A stretch of DNA of 64,000 nt from Dasyornis broadbenti (Eukaryota; Chordata; Aves; Passeriformes; Dasyornithidae): NCBI GenBank assembly GCA_013397935.1, contig VZRN01005395.1, positions 42,532 to 106,531 on the forward strand, written 5' to 3'. A model generated the notes under the pieces. The model was not told where the DNA came from. It saw only the letters and a list, made by a program, of their open reading frames with translations, and ran no database searches. The translations under genes were made by a program, and so were the position numbers. Every line of letters begins with the position of its first letter. Within the stretch, counting starts at the first letter, position 1. Positions 1-12,263 of the stretch are shown in pieces.

Positions 1-35
1 AAGGGAAGGGAAGGGAAGGGAAGGGAAGGGAAGGG
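1..35. repeat. (AAGGG)n microsatellite
   Basis: Seven perfect AAGGG units at the very edge of the window, so the true length is unknown. One strand is all purine. Confidence 0.95.
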
Positions 36-1850
36 CATTTAAGTTTCTGGGAAGGAAAAGGAACAAAAAAATTCACTGCAGACAGTAAAAATAATTTTTC
101 TGTTTATTTTTCTGGTTTTTTCTTTTTGTTTATTGTTCCTGATTTCTTCAGATGGAATATAAATGAGACAGGTTCATAATGTAAAGGTTCTACATAATAC
201 AAAAATCTCTATCCATTTAATTAATTAAATTAAGAATAATATCTCAAATTTCTTTTTCCTGACACTTTTTATTATTAAAAAAAAAGACAATAAAATAGCA
301 CTGAGGTGGAACTTACAAGATTTGAGTATGGTTGTAAGAATTACTTATACTATTTATTTACATTTTTTCTCTTCTGTACCCTATAAAATGCAATAATCAT
401 GGTGTCATCTTCTGTAAAATGATTTGAAGTAATGCCAGTTTTGAAGACCAAGAAAAATAGGAAATGTATGACAAATATCCACCTATGATGACCTTGAGGC
501 TCACTAAAAGAAAACTTTGCTTTAATATTAATGCACATTTATTCCTAAAAATATTTTAGAAATTTTGACTCCCAGAACTGATTATTCTTTTCCAAAAACC
601 CCTATATATTTAATTTATCTATTTTAATATAAACTACATCTATTCTCCTGACTGTATCTGCTATTAGACTTCATTTACTGACCGGCCTGATAAACTGAAA
701 GAGAGCTATAGGAGGTCTCTGCCTAATATCATTTGTCAGCCTGCTACAAACACTGGATCAGACACTTTTTGGGATCTCAGACTTGTGTAATAAATGGACA
801 GAAATTGCTCCAGGCTCATATTGCTTTAAATGAACACTGAGGAAGGTTTTAGCTACACTTTCTGCACATGAGCGCAACTTGAGCAAAGGACGGCGTTAAG
901 GACTAATTGTTGAAGCCGTCTCGGTGTTGATGTTTGCTTTGCTTGGTGAGTGGCTGGGTGAGTGGGGTGGAGCAGCCCGGGCGTGTTTAACCATTACATT
1001 TCTGTGTGCAAAGTGGAGACACAGCCTCCTCCAGCCTTTCCAGGGAAGAAGGTTGATGCCGTTGTCTCTAGACAGAGGAATGGATGCCGCTCTTTTCGAA
1101 CAAATTAAAAAATCCTTTATGGGCTGTGTATCTTACTATTATTATTGTGCACATTTTCAGATGTGCAAACATATAAACCCTCCCGTCAAAAGAAGTAATA
1201 GAGAAATAGCAGGGCAGATAATTTCTTCAAAACTATGATTTAATTAGAAAAAAAAACCCCACAAATATAAAAAACCCAAAAACCGAAAACCTGAGGAATT
1301 TGCTTGCAGAACCATGTAGATATATTTTTTTTTTAAGGTTAAAGGTCTGTTTTTATTTTCTTCCATATTCAGTTTTGAGTGAGCGTGAATAAGAAATAGA
1401 TTAAAACTGTTATCTGGCATATTCCTTGTGTCTTGAAACTTTAAGCTAGCCCAGGTTTGGAAACTGCAGAGAACCTTGGTGCTTGTCACACAGAGGACCC
1501 AGAAGAGCTTTTATGGAAGTTTCGCTCAGCTCTCTAATATCTTTCTGGTTTTATTTCTTGTGGTTTCTACTGTGGTTTACCACCTGCTCTGAATGCTTTC
1601 AAGTTTTAGTCCCTCTGTCCACTGGAGCTTTCCCTTACTTATTGTATTAGAAGTCTAGTGGCCACTGAAGTGATTTTCCCTTTGCATATTTCCTGTATCC
1701 TGTCTGTTTTTAATATCTACTCCCCAACCCCTCTCCATTAAAACCACACAAACCGCATGACCACATCTGCGGTTTTGTTCATTTTGAGTATTTAGAATCA
1801 TACTGCTGTACTTCTTTTTCTGATCAACTGTTTTTCTTTCTTCAGTTATG
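36..1850. other. AT-rich non-coding stretch, no gene recognised
   Basis: Unique-looking AT-rich DNA with scattered stops in all frames. An isolated donor-like GTGAGT occurs at about 946 and an A/C-rich patch at about 1230-1290. Open frames here are short and show no recognisable domain. Confidence 0.6.
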
Positions 1851-1854
1851 TTCC

Positions 1855-1965
1855 ATCAGCAAATTTCATGTCCTTTGTGCGTATTTTATGCCTACCTTTG
1901 AGTGCTGGTACATAAACTGAGCACAATTGGTTCTTGTACTGATCTTGTTATCACAAGGGACACTT
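1855..1965 (-). mobile_element. possible ancient CR1 LINE fragment (RT region, antisense)
   Basis: The stretch contains a CATCAGCAAATTTCAT motif, then text close to the antisense of the CR1 reverse-transcriptase region where consensus copies read 'AAC AGA ATTGGTCC..GAACTGATC'. The order of blocks is right but the match is highly diverged and was judged from memory of the family, so this call is tentative. Confidence 0.3.
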
Positions 1966-3700
1966 GAAAACCTCAGTTACCCCAAAATTGTGGACACTGC
2001 AGTTTTAGCATCTTTCTAAAGAATAAAAAACCTTATTTTTGCAGGTTACCAACTTTTCATTAAAAAAATATGTATTGCCACTTGCTTTTCCTTCTTTCCC
2101 CTGTGCTACTGGGGTGGTCTCAGACTAAGTAAGATAATATGCTGTTTCTTTTTAAAGGTGAGCTGAAAAAACTAAAGCGGAAATTGAGTTAACTTTGATT
2201 TATGTGTCGTGTGTGCCCCACCTGTCAGTTTGTGGGGAAATTCATCATGTGGGAAAGATGTAGATAGCCTTTCCTGAACTGAAGGTTACTCCTTGTTGAA
2301 CTCCTGCAGCTCCTGGCATGCTGACACAACCTCAGAATACATCAGAGTTGCACTGCAGATACTCCGGTATCAAGCCCCTAAACCACCACGTGAGGTTTCA
2401 TTGGGTGTTTTTTACTTTACAGCTTGTGCTGTCACATGTACCTATAGAATTTGGATATCTGTATTTAAGAGCAGGGCCGCACACACTTCTGCACACAGAT
2501 GGGAAAGGTGTAGACTGTTGGCTAGATTTACTTGGGAAAGTCAAGTTGGGGTTTGCGTGCGTGGCTGTGCACGTGTACGAGAAGATAAAATACCCAGTTT
2601 TCTTGATGCCCATCCCTGTAATCTTTCCAAGTATGCGGCTGAGGGAATCTCAAAGCAGTCCAACACAAAGCAGCTAAATTAAGGTCATAGAGAAAGCAGT
2701 AAAAGCCAGTATTTCATCATTTTGCAGGGTTTAACCTTGCAAGCTTGATGATCTCCTAATTTGCTATTGTATGAAGTTTATTGAACAAAACAAACAGAAA
2801 AACCAAACAAACAAAAAGCTCCAAAACCAAACAAAAACGCAACCCAAAGCAAAGCAATACTACAAAACAAATTTAAAAAGCCAGCCCTTCTCCCCAAATT
2901 AAATTGCAAACTGCACATTGACACCTTGTGTTATTCTGTCAAGTTTAGTCATTAAATTTCACTAAAGCCTTCATTTGGGCTAAGGTAGTAACCAGTCATG
3001 AAGCAGGGAATTATTTTTTTCCCTGTTAAAAATTGTACTCGCAGTTTCTACATTTCTTCCCACAAAGGATGAATGGACCGCTATTGGTCAATTCTGGATG
3101 GAAATCACCCCTGCTCAAAACCATCTCCTTGTTGTCCCCACTCCTCTGGTTACAACATGTCTGAATTTATATTTGTCCACCTGTCTTATTTTCATCTTCC
3201 CAATTGCTGTTTGTGGCTGTTTTGTTCAGAAAACCATCATCACCCTCTTTAGAACTTCACTCCTATTCTCCTGCCTTCTGGTAATTCTGCAGCTTTGCTT
3301 TACATTCTTGTTTTCCTCTCTTTAATCTCATCACTACCTTCGGAGTTGGAATTCTTGCTCTTCTGTCCAAAAGTGGGTGGAAAGGGGACAAATGGAATCA
3401 CTTCAAGGTCCCTGTGTGTGAGATTCCTGTTCGAATTTCTGGGACCAGGTGAAGATAACTTGTTTGTATCCTCTCTGTTCACAAACACCTGAATGATTTC
3501 TATGATCTCTCCGGGTTCTCACCTTTCTGTGTCCTCTCTCTGTTCCACTATACCTCCTTGTCTTTTAGTCGGTCTTAGTCCAACAGAATTCCAGCCCTTT
3601 TCCAGCTGATCTGACCCAATGGAAAGCACTTTCAGGCAATGAAGAGGGAGGGCTGGATCAGGAGACAACTCTAACCTTGTCCATCACTTTCTAAAGCTAA
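1966..3700. other. non-coding stretch, no gene recognised
   Basis: Mixed AT-rich sequence. A T-rich/CAG junction at 2044 and an AAAG|GTGAGC donor-like site at 2157 could bound a 113-base segment, but the acceptor is weak. Short overlapping open frames at 2293-2682 run in two + frames and one - frame at once, with no recognisable domain. Confidence 0.5.
2782..2878. repeat. A/C-rich low-complexity tract
   Basis: About 95 bases built from CAAA/CAAAA-type units with almost no T. Similar tracts recur at 3864-3902 and 56809-56958. Confidence 0.8.
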
Positions 3701-5407
3701 TCCGTGCAAACCCCATTTACATGGAGATCCCATGCAGGGAAAGAAGAATGCCCAGCTACAGAGATTTATCAGACAATGTAGCTTATAAGCTGACAAGTTC
3801 GTCTTTATTTGTCTGTTGGCTTGCTTTTCTCACAAGGAAAATACTGTATAAGTTCTGGGGGAAAAAAAAAAAAAAAAACCAAAAAAAAACCAAAACCAAA
3901 ACTCTGAAGCAGATGAATAGAAGTGAAAAAGGATGTTGAAAAATAGAAGAAATTAAAGCCTTGGGTATATGCATTGTTAGCATTTTTGTCTGCCATACAG
4001 ACAGTAAATACCGCTCAGTGCAACTTATCTGAATTAGAGACTTAGGACATAATTTTTTTAGCAAGACAGAACATCTTAAGCATCTGTATGAGCTGACATT
4101 TTTAATGTGTTTGTACTTTTCTGCACAAACGATAAAAAAATGAACGTAAGCCTTCAATCCCTCATGTCTATCCCCATCCCCCCTTCCCATGCCTTAAATA
4201 TATCCATTTGATATTTAAATAAAATAAAGTTAAATAAGTTCAGTTGTAATGACAATGTGATGTAGATTGTTTTTGCCAAATTCAAGCTTGGTAGGAAATT
4301 ATTTTCCTGTTGCTGGAAGAGTAATACACTAATTAACCCTCTGGAAATAAGTGTTTAAAATGGAAAGTGAGCTAGAAATTTAAAGAAACATTTTTACACA
4401 GCTTATCTCGGTTAATTTTTTTAATGTGTAAAAATGTTTGAGGATTACTTTATTTTTCTTTTTCTCCTCATCCCTCCTCCCTCCTCCTGTCCGATGTAGG
4501 CCAAATCCTGCCAGGCAGATTAACACAAACTCAACAGGCCAAATTCCAACATGATTTAAATAGGAGGTAAACTGGCAATATAAACAAGCAAAATTTGCAT
4601 ACTGGATGCTAAGAGCTGTTGAAAGAATTGAGTGGAGGAAGTCACTCACAGCGCATATCAGGGTTTTTTAGTCCAGCAGAACCTGGAAACTGTGCCATAT
4701 AACAGTGAATGCCTTCTAATGGTATTGTGTGTATTAATATTAATATGGTCAGAGCTTATAAACTAATCCAATAACAGTAGGAAGGGAAAAGTAACCTCCA
4801 GAGTTAGTTTTTCTTAATTTTCACATCTTTTGGTTGTAGAGAAATGCGTCTATCTTCCTATTTATGTGGGTTTAGTCCTATCCAATGTTTTCTTTTTTTG
4901 GTCTGGATGAGTACGTTTTAAATTTGTAGGTGACATCAGGACATCAGGGACAACAAATGTGTTATAGCACATGGTTACAATTCGAAGTGAATTTGAGAAA
5001 AGAGCTCAGGAAAAGAACTCTCCTCTGTAGAAGAAAATGTAATTTTTTAAAAGACAGTGATTGGGAAAATACAGGGTGGAAATCTCTTGCTTAGCCAACA
5101 GATCAACAGTGAAGGAAAAAGAAAAAAAGTCATTACTTTTTAATGAATCATTAAATGAATATAACCAGTCATAAGGCATTGACATAATAGAGGTAAACAG
5201 CATGCTGAAATGTATAATTGAAAGTTATCCCCACAAAATCTGCTCAGCTTTTAGCCTCAGCAAGAGCATTGTCCAAGTCAGATGTTGCCTTTCTGGCTAA
5301 TTAGGAGGTTATTAACAAAAATGGAGGCCAGAAATCACCTAGGACAGACCATGCAAGGGAAGCTGCTCAGCCTAGGAGCATTGCGAGGGACGACACGATC
5401 AGTCTTC
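3701..5407. other. non-coding stretch, no gene recognised
   Basis: AT-rich sequence with a poly(A)/CAAAA tract at 3864-3902 and a perfect inverted repeat at 4386-4439 (listed separately). The longest frame (minus, 3783-4190) is read through the A-rich tract as a run of Phe and looks spurious. Confidence 0.55.
4386..4439. repeat. perfect 15-bp inverted repeat, 24-base loop
   Basis: The left arm 4386-4400 (AAACATTTTTACACA) is the exact complement of the right arm 4425-4439 (TGTGTAAAAATGTTT), separated by 24 bases. I see no flanking transposon features. Confidence 0.85.
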
Positions 5408-5430
5408 AAATAAAGGTGTAACCTTTATTT
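5408..5430. repeat. perfect 10-bp hairpin with 3-base loop
   Basis: AAATAAAGGT (5408-5417) and ACCTTTATTT (5421-5430) pair exactly around the loop GTA. It lies just left of the GC-richer patch that starts at about 5450 and contains an AATAAA-like core on both strands. Confidence 0.85.
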
Positions 5431-5447
5431 TCCATCATCCTGATATA

Positions 5448-5780
5448 TTGGAAAAACCAAAAAGGTTCTACAATCCAGCAGGGAAAACTTCACTTCGCGT
5501 ACTAGGAGAAGCTCTTGGCAGCGAGGCTGGGGAAGCAATAGGGAAGGCTGCCTGTGGAAGCTGTGCCGTGCCTCCCTCTGTCAGCCCTCAAGATGAGATT
5601 ACAGAAATATCTGTAAGCAGCAGCAGTGACAGCCAGCCAGGCGTGGGAACAGAAGGTGGAATTCCATCCTCAGGAGGCCTGAGGGGCCTCCTTCTGCCAG
5701 GGGTAAACTTCTTAACTTCCAGGAGATTCCACGATGTTGTGGGCGATGACGGGAAGTCATTGGGCCGACCTCCCGTTTGA
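5448..5780 (+). other. GC-rich patch with a 110-residue open frame, unrecognised
   Basis: An ATG-initiated frame of 110 codons crosses a locally GC-rich patch in otherwise AT-rich DNA. The product would be rich in Gly, Ser and acidic residues, with no domain, signal peptide or membrane segment that I recognise. The patch also holds a perfect GC-rich hairpin at 5672-5692 (arms AGGAGGCC and GGCCTCCT, loop TGAGG). No convincing splice sites bound the frame. The opposite strand is open over 5588-5815, which suggests the openness reflects composition rather than coding. It could be an exon, an old retrotransposed piece or a regulatory GC patch. Confidence 0.15.
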
Positions 5781-7320
5781 ACAGCTAAATGGCAGTGCAG
5801 TGCTGCCTGTGACAAGTTATTTGCTTAGCACTGCGTCTCACGGTCCAGCAGGGGTTGGAGAGTGTGCTCTTAAGCAGCCATGATCAACACTTTTATTGTT
5901 TCTGATCCATATTTTGCAGTGGCGTATCTCATTCAATGCTGTTACCTGCAGGAAAGACGAGGCAGACAACAGTATTATAGCCCATATTCATTATGCTTTT
6001 TTTTTTTTTCATGTGCTTGGAGAAGAGTTTCATACTGTAGTCGAGGGAAAATTGTAGTCACCATTAGAAGTTAACTCATGTTTTTTGGTCACTGAATCAC
6101 TGAACAGAGGTTCTTATCTTTTTCTATTGACTAGAGACAGAACCTGAGATGGAGAGACTTCTTGTTCAAGCTCCTGAGCAACTATCGAAATTTAGGAAGG
6201 ATGGTTCCGCTGCACTCCAGTTCACACAGAAAGGCAGCTGTTACTTGTACTGATCTCCATCACACTCCTGATTTAATAAAAACGAGTATTTTGTTTAACA
6301 GAACTTCTAGATTGTTGCAATACAGACAGACTTTAGCTATGACTGTCAGTTTACTTATTGCTCCAAAAAGACTTTAAATAGATCTGTGAACAGGTTTCTT
6401 TATTTCTTGCTACTTCTGTCAGCACTAAGGCATAGAGCCCATCTGGCCTTGGGAAGACTTTAGGTTTGTTTTTTTTCTCATGATGCTGATTATTCTGAAG
6501 ACAATTGTCCAAAAGAAGAGCAAAAGACGGTTGCTATTTTTCTTTGATTTTTCATTGGCTAGAATGTCTGTCTCCTATTGCAAATTGACTTAAATTCCTT
6601 CCATCTGCTGCTGGGAACCTAATCTAAATGTAAATTAAAATAAATACATTTCTTAGGAAAAAAGAGGGAGAGGAAAAACTTTAAACACTCAGAACCTTAA
6701 CATATTTCATAGTGTCCTAATTATTTTTGTGTCATCTTTCTCTTGCTTCCAAAAATATTTCTAATGATATCACTCAGGTTTCTTAGAAACATAAAGAAGG
6801 ACTCCTGGGTTGCAATTATTTTATGAATAATCAGAGCGGAATATTGCAGGAACCTCAAAATTCCTTCCAGACTTGCAGACAAAAGGAGATGAAGCTGTTC
6901 ACCAACTTTAAGCAGTGTCAGTAGATGGAAAGAAGCCAAGCAGAAGACTTTGACTCTTGTTGTTTACTAGAATAAGAAAGAATGAATGCAAGCAACTAGT
7001 ACCCTTTAATTACATTTTTTTTGTTTTCCCTTCTTAATGACTTCTTAAAATACAAGCAGGAATGCAAAATCTCAGTCTGAGAACAAATCACGCCTAAGCA
7101 ATGTGTTTGCCCTGTACCCGCAGTTTCTAGGAAGGCTCCATGTGATACTGACTTCAGCATTTTTTTTATAAAATATCTTTTGTGTTACAAAAAAAGCTGT
7201 TTCTCTTTTTTTCCCTTTTTCCCGTTCCTAAAATGTAGCTGATGGGGTAAGGTGGCCTGAGATTCTGGATGCTGTCTTGAACTTTGCAACTCTATGGTTT
7301 TCTGCCTAATTTTATCCTCT
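5781..7320. other. non-coding stretch, no gene recognised
   Basis: AT-rich. An acceptor-like TTACCTGCAG occurs at about 5950 without a partner donor nearby. Nothing else is supportable. Confidence 0.5.
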
Positions 7321-7750
7321 GAAATATGTTTTCCTTTGAATTTATTCAAAATTATCTTTCAGCAAGGAAGGGAAAGCTGATCCCTAGAATTGGTTATAAC
7401 TTATGCAGTCTTTCAGCACCAGGTTATCAGTTCAGATCCAACTTAAACAACAGGGAGGCAAAAGTGGCGAAATACTGGTGTTCGGCACCCTTTTGGAAAG
7501 AAGCTCCAGCGGCATTCCTGGTGGAGAGATGTTCTTGTCACACAGCCACAGGCTTGGCACAGGCTTGGCAACCCCAATTCTGATTTCCACAGGGAGCTCA
7601 AGGAGAGAAGCTGACACTGAGGGAGTTTTTCTTTCCAAAGCATGGCTGATATTTTTACATCGCATTGGAGGTCTCACAGCAAGAGCTCATTCTATCACAT
7701 CTCCCTGTGGTCTGCTGCAACAGCCTCTGGATAAATGAAAAGACTGTTGG
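7321..7750. other. GC-richer patch with overlapping short frames
   Basis: Between about 7400 and 7740 GC content rises and frames of 66-111 codons are open on both strands at once (plus 7403-7738, minus 7432-7677). Such symmetry argues against any single frame being real. An 11-base tandem duplication (CACAGGCTTGG twice, 7547-7568) lies inside it. No domain is recognised. Confidence 0.3.
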
Positions 7751-8525
7751 AATTTAAAGACAGAAGAAAGCAGCTGGTATCTCAACCCCGACATTGCACA
7801 GGTCAAGTCATTGCACCCTACATGAGCTATTTTGCCTGTGTACACCCAGCACAGCAACATTTTCTGTGGCTTGTCTTTCCATGTGTTGTCTCTTGATACA
7901 AGGCTAACCAGAGATAGAAACTGTTTTCTGTTCGTACTTTGTTCCAATAGCTAACGATAGTGACTGTCATAAAAATAATCTTTTTTGGGTTTTGTGTCTT
8001 TTTCTTCCTGACCCTGAGCTTTGAGCAATGTGCTTCTTTATACGTCCTTGTTTGATTATATTTGGTCACCAGTAAATTAAATTCTTTATTTCCAGCATCT
8101 TTAAGAAATCTAAACTAACCCTCCAAATAATTTTATTTTTTTTTTTTGCCTTCATCTTAATTCTATAAAGGAATGGAAAATAAAATGCTAAAAGAGCTTT
8201 TTCTTTCAGCTTGACTAATAAAGGCCACTCAGGTTCTCTGTTTTCAGTTTTTAAATGACTGTTTGAACCACCTTCATTTTAGACAGCGAACTCTAAAAGA
8301 GCATTCACACATCTTGCTGCTTACCTCAGCTGGAAGTAAGCATGTCATTAAATTTACAAAGTAAATTTTAAATAAAAGCAGCATAAATAGTAAATGCTTG
8401 GAGATGGCCTAATAACATATCAAAACAACACCAGCCAAGAAAATGGCCAAAAAAACCCCAGGTCCAAAAGCCAAATTAAACAAACAAACACTCTCCTCAT
8501 AATCTGTAGAAAACTAGGGCTCAGC
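7751..8525. other. non-coding stretch, no gene recognised
   Basis: AT-rich with T-tracts. A minus-strand donor-like site (complement of CTTAC|CT) occurs at 8321-8326 with only a modest acceptor candidate at about 8503. A small hairpin AAATTTAC/GTAAATTT lies at about 8352-8370. Confidence 0.45.
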
Positions 8526-8900
8526 TCAGTTACTCATTTATATGTTCATACTTCTGCGTGAGAGGTCTCGAAGCAGCAGCAGTGCATCCACACGGTTTTG
8601 TCACAAACGGCCATAAACGTGTGCCTTTTGTGCCTCCCTGCAGCCACAGCTGCGTTCCGCTCAGGATCCTCAAGGACAGCCCTGGTGCTTCCAGGTGTGC
8701 TTGTGCAGAGACCAGCTCCAAAGAGAGAGTCCCAGAGAAAACCCTCGTTTTATCATCGTGTCCGAAGCGTGGCTGTGTTTCTGGCTGCTGCATTTCTTCC
8801 TCCGTTTCTGCTCGGACTCTGCAGCCCAGTAAATACAGTAATACCAATGCCAATAAGAAGCCGTGGGGTTTATAGTAACTCCATGCTGATAACAGGTTAA
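8526..8900. other. GC- and CpG-richer patch, unrecognised
   Basis: A patch with several CpG dinucleotides in CpG-poor surroundings. Frames of about 100 codons are open on both strands (plus 8558-8875 and 8598-8900, minus 8530-8853), none with a recognised motif. It could be a regulatory element or a decayed exon; I cannot choose. Confidence 0.3.
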
Positions 8901-10828
8901 GGCTTGTGTTAACAGAACAGCATAAATCCTCAGGACCTGTCAGGCTTTGCCTGGACTTGTCTTGGCTGGCCTTGAGCTTATTTTAGCTTGCTCGTTAATT
9001 GTAGCGGTAATTTGCCACTATGGCTGTTCTAACCAGTTATTAGCTTTAGCATAACCTCATCAATTGTGTAGTTTAGCACCTGAAGAGTTGATACCACAGA
9101 AGGAGGTCTAACAGTCTAACAAGTGAAACGACAGCTTTGTGAGCAAAGTTATGGGCAAGCAGGAAGACAAGGAACAACAAAACCTGGTGTCTCGTAACAT
9201 GTAAAACTAATCCCTGAATGCCCAAGACTAAGGAGGAAGAAACATCAACAGTTTGTACCACACATTAATTTCGTGAGGTGCAATGGCAGCTGGTAACTCA
9301 TTCCATTGCATCCTACTCTCCAGAAAACTCTCCTAAATTAACACATCCCAGGGAAACTGCAGCTTTTTCCTCTTCTTTTTTTTTTTTTCTTTCTTTCTTT
9401 TTCCTTTTTGTTTTTTTTTTCCTAATTAACCTACTTCCCACAGAGCTGGACAAGTGCAAGCAGTCAGTCTGCCGCTTTACTCCTGCCTTTTAGCAGAACA
9501 GATGAAGGAGTCACACTCTTTCGGGCAAAAAAGAACAACAGTCATGTCATTCCTCAAAATAGTGTTATACTACGTAAGGCCTTATTATCTCCATTAATAA
9601 TTATGAAGTAGGTCTAAAATATCAATATAACATTGCTAGCCATAACGTGCAGGAGAAGAAAAAAAAGCACAATAAGTTAGGGTGAGATTGGTGACTCATT
9701 AAACTTGAGGTAGATTTTTAGTGAGTAAAAAGCCTCTATTCAACAAAGCCCAATGGAAACTAAGATATCCAGAAAGAAGTAGCCCAGCACTGCACATTTG
9801 AGGATCCTTATTTAGGAAAAACATGTCTGAAGAGAATATGGTGGTGGTGGTGGATGTATAACTAGGTAGGAGTCACTAACTGTTATGGGGGAAAAAAAAA
9901 AGAAAAAAAAAAATATAAAAACAGCATAGAGATGATCCAGGTAAAAATATTCAGAAAGTGAAGAAAATTACATTGAGGTTTTTTAACTTTGATAGGTGAC
10001 TTCATTAGCTGCAGGGATCTCCATTCAAAGGAAAAAACAATGTGCTAAGAAACCTATAGCATGGAGGTATACTAAGCATGAGTCATAAACAAGATTTACT
10101 CTTTTGTTCAAGAGGCAAAGAGAGTATATGGCCTGTGAGATGCAGGAAGTAAAATTAACACCAGGATTAATGCAAATTGGTTTTATCTAACTTTTGGCCA
10201 GACATAGAGGGCTTTCATGTTCTCTCTAGGCTCCTGCAATAGCCATGAAAAGGTCAAAGAGCTCCCTTCTGAATTGTCAAACAGGGCTGGACATGTGCCA
10301 CAGGATGCTGTGACAACTGTCCCCTGCACAAACGTCCTCCAAAAAAGTGAGGTCGGACCAAGTGTTTAATTTAGGTTAGATGCTTAGTTTAGATGGCTAA
10401 CAAGCATATGGAAGAGGTCCTGTTCTGAAAAGATACACTTCCTTTTTAATCTTTAGCTCAGGGAATGTGAGCGTAACTGGTGCACTACCTGTTAAGGCTT
10501 TTAAAGGATCTTTTCAAGTGCATCCTTCTTTTCAGATTTTGGCTAAGCAGAGCAACACTGCTCTGGAAGGTCTCATTCTCCTAAGTACGGACAGCTCATC
10601 GAAGAGAGAAACTTCAATGCAGACAGCAGCAATATGCTTTGTTCCAAAAATTGCAGAGATTTTGCAACTTTCATGAAATTTGTCTGCTTATTCAGAGCAT
10701 AATGGGCAGATAAACAGTTGCAGAAGAATAGATCTATATTTTTAATCCTTATTGTCCATACCAATTACTGTTAAGATATGTGGATAAAATGCATGTAGCT
10801 GTTTAATTTTGTCATTCTCTTCTTACAG
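8901..10828. other. non-coding stretch with simple repeats
   Basis: Contains a T/C-rich run at about 9367-9421, five TGG units at 9839-9853 and A-rich runs at 9892-9912. An acceptor-like site precedes 10461. No gene is recognised. Confidence 0.5.
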
Positions 10829-10925
10829 ACAAAGGAGAAGAGCTTGATTCTTTGGGAAGGAAAATAAAGAAAAAAGTCCACACTGAGAGCTGTTCTTCAG
10901 TCAGAATCCTTTTCTTGGTTTCCAG
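10829..10925 (+). other. candidate internal exon (97 bases) with good splice sites
   Basis: A pyrimidine tract ending TCTTCTTACAG sits immediately left, and TTTCCAG|GTAGGT immediately right. Between them one of three + frames is open throughout (about 31 codons, Lys-rich, starting KGEELDSLGR in the third frame); the other two contain stops. This is the first of three similarly bounded + strand segments within 2.7 kb, which is compatible with a spliced transcript. I do not recognise the peptide. Splice-like pairs also occur by chance in a window this large, so it is a candidate only. Confidence 0.3.
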
Positions 10926-11863
10926 GTAGGTAGAGGAAATTGACATCCAGGATGAGCTACAGGAGGAGCAAAAACCTACTGTATTATATATTATAGATAT
11001 TTAAATGGAAAAAGTTAGTATTATGAATGGTAGTGCTCCTTAGTAAATGAAATATTTGAAAAGTCGCGGAACGACAGGCTGGGACTAAAAACATTATGAC
11101 ATAATGCTTGTATTTTTTTAAAGTAAAAGCAAAGCACTCGGGACTATATTTAGATTGTTTTTAGTCCACTGATTTGTAAACTGCACTACAGTAGTTTATA
11201 GAAGACAATTTTATTTCAATCCACTGACTGTGGAATACAAAATTGATAAACTGAACAAAGAAGTATCTGGTTCTTTGTGTACCTCAATATTTAGGACAAT
11301 CTTCCAGAAAATAAGGAACATGAACTGGGAGTTCAGATTGGTGTTTCATTTCTCCGAAAGGGCATTTTCTTTACAAGAAAATTGAAGAAAAAAAAAAAAA
11401 AAGAAAATGAGTAGTTAATATAAGCAGGGTGTGATTAAACACATGTTTCTAGTTCTATATGTGAATGTAAAGCGGAGGATTGCTCAGTCTGAGGTAGATT
11501 GGTATTTTATCCTAAAAGGGACTAAGTGCTGCCAGGAACAGGTGGAACAGAGAGCAAGTGTTCCTAATTGCTTTCTTAGAAAAGACTCCCAAATTTCAGC
11601 CAAGTTCCAATTTAGGCAGAACATAATCACTGCGACTCTTGTTTTCAGTCTAGAAACTGAAATGTTCCAGGAAATGGTATCTACAGTTCTCTGTAGGGGT
11701 TTTTGTGTGGGCAGAGGAGGGGGAAGTGGGATTATAATATTTAGCATCTACTAGTTTTCTGTCTAGTTTCTTGCTTGGTCTTCTTTTTGTAGGGTTTTTT
11801 AGGGGCTTGGGGCTTTTTTGTAGTTAGGTTTTTTTTGGGNTTTGGGTTTTTTTGGTTTTTTTT

Positions 11864-11894
<31 letters not shown>

Positions 11895-12263
11895 CCCCCC
11901 TAAGTTAAATGGAAGCTAATTCTCTAGGGACCACAGTCTGGTACATTTCCCAGAACTCACTTGGCCTTGCAGAAAGTAATTTAAATAAATGAATGATAAG
12001 TAAAATCTTTTGCAGGGCATCACTTCTGCACTGAAACAGGAGTAACTGTTTTGGGTGAGCAGTCAAACACTGCAGTATTTAGCAGCTCTAGGCAGGTTTT
12101 CTTTGCTGGGTAAATTTCAGCTGTATAAGGGTTCCAAGACTTGGATGAGGGAATATTCTAGGAGTAACAAAAAAAAAAAAAAAAAGAATTTCTAATCTCT
12201 ATGTTAAATTTATAGATAGATATTACTTCATAAAGCTTTCATCTCCCTTTTTTATTTTTGCAG
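10926..12263. other. non-coding stretch (would be intron 1 of the candidate transcript)
   Basis: AT-rich. It includes overlapping open frames at 11431-11754 (plus) and 11484-11747 (minus), which cancel each other as evidence, and the T/G-rich tract at 11788-11901. Confidence 0.45.
11788..11901. repeat. T/G-rich low-complexity tract with one ambiguous base
   Basis: Short G-runs (GGGG, GGGG, GGG, GGG) embedded in T, then a long T run and a C6 run. An unresolved base (N) sits at 11840. The repeated content probably limits sequence accuracy here. Confidence 0.85.

Noticed and set aside
2045..2157. Possible exon bounded by TTTTTGCAG and AAAG|GTGAGC
   Set aside because: The acceptor has an A-rich upstream region and the segment contains its own pyrimidine tract; too weak to list.
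3783..4190. 135-codon minus-strand frame
   Set aside because: Its C-terminal half is poly-Phe from an A-run and there is no domain or splice support.
7425..7450. tRNA B-box-like AGTTCAGATCC
   Set aside because: No A box at the right distance and no cloverleaf; not a tRNA or tRNA-derived SINE.
8326..8503. Possible minus-strand exon with donor GAG|GTAAGC
   Set aside because: The only acceptor candidate has a short pyrimidine tract and the frames are closed.
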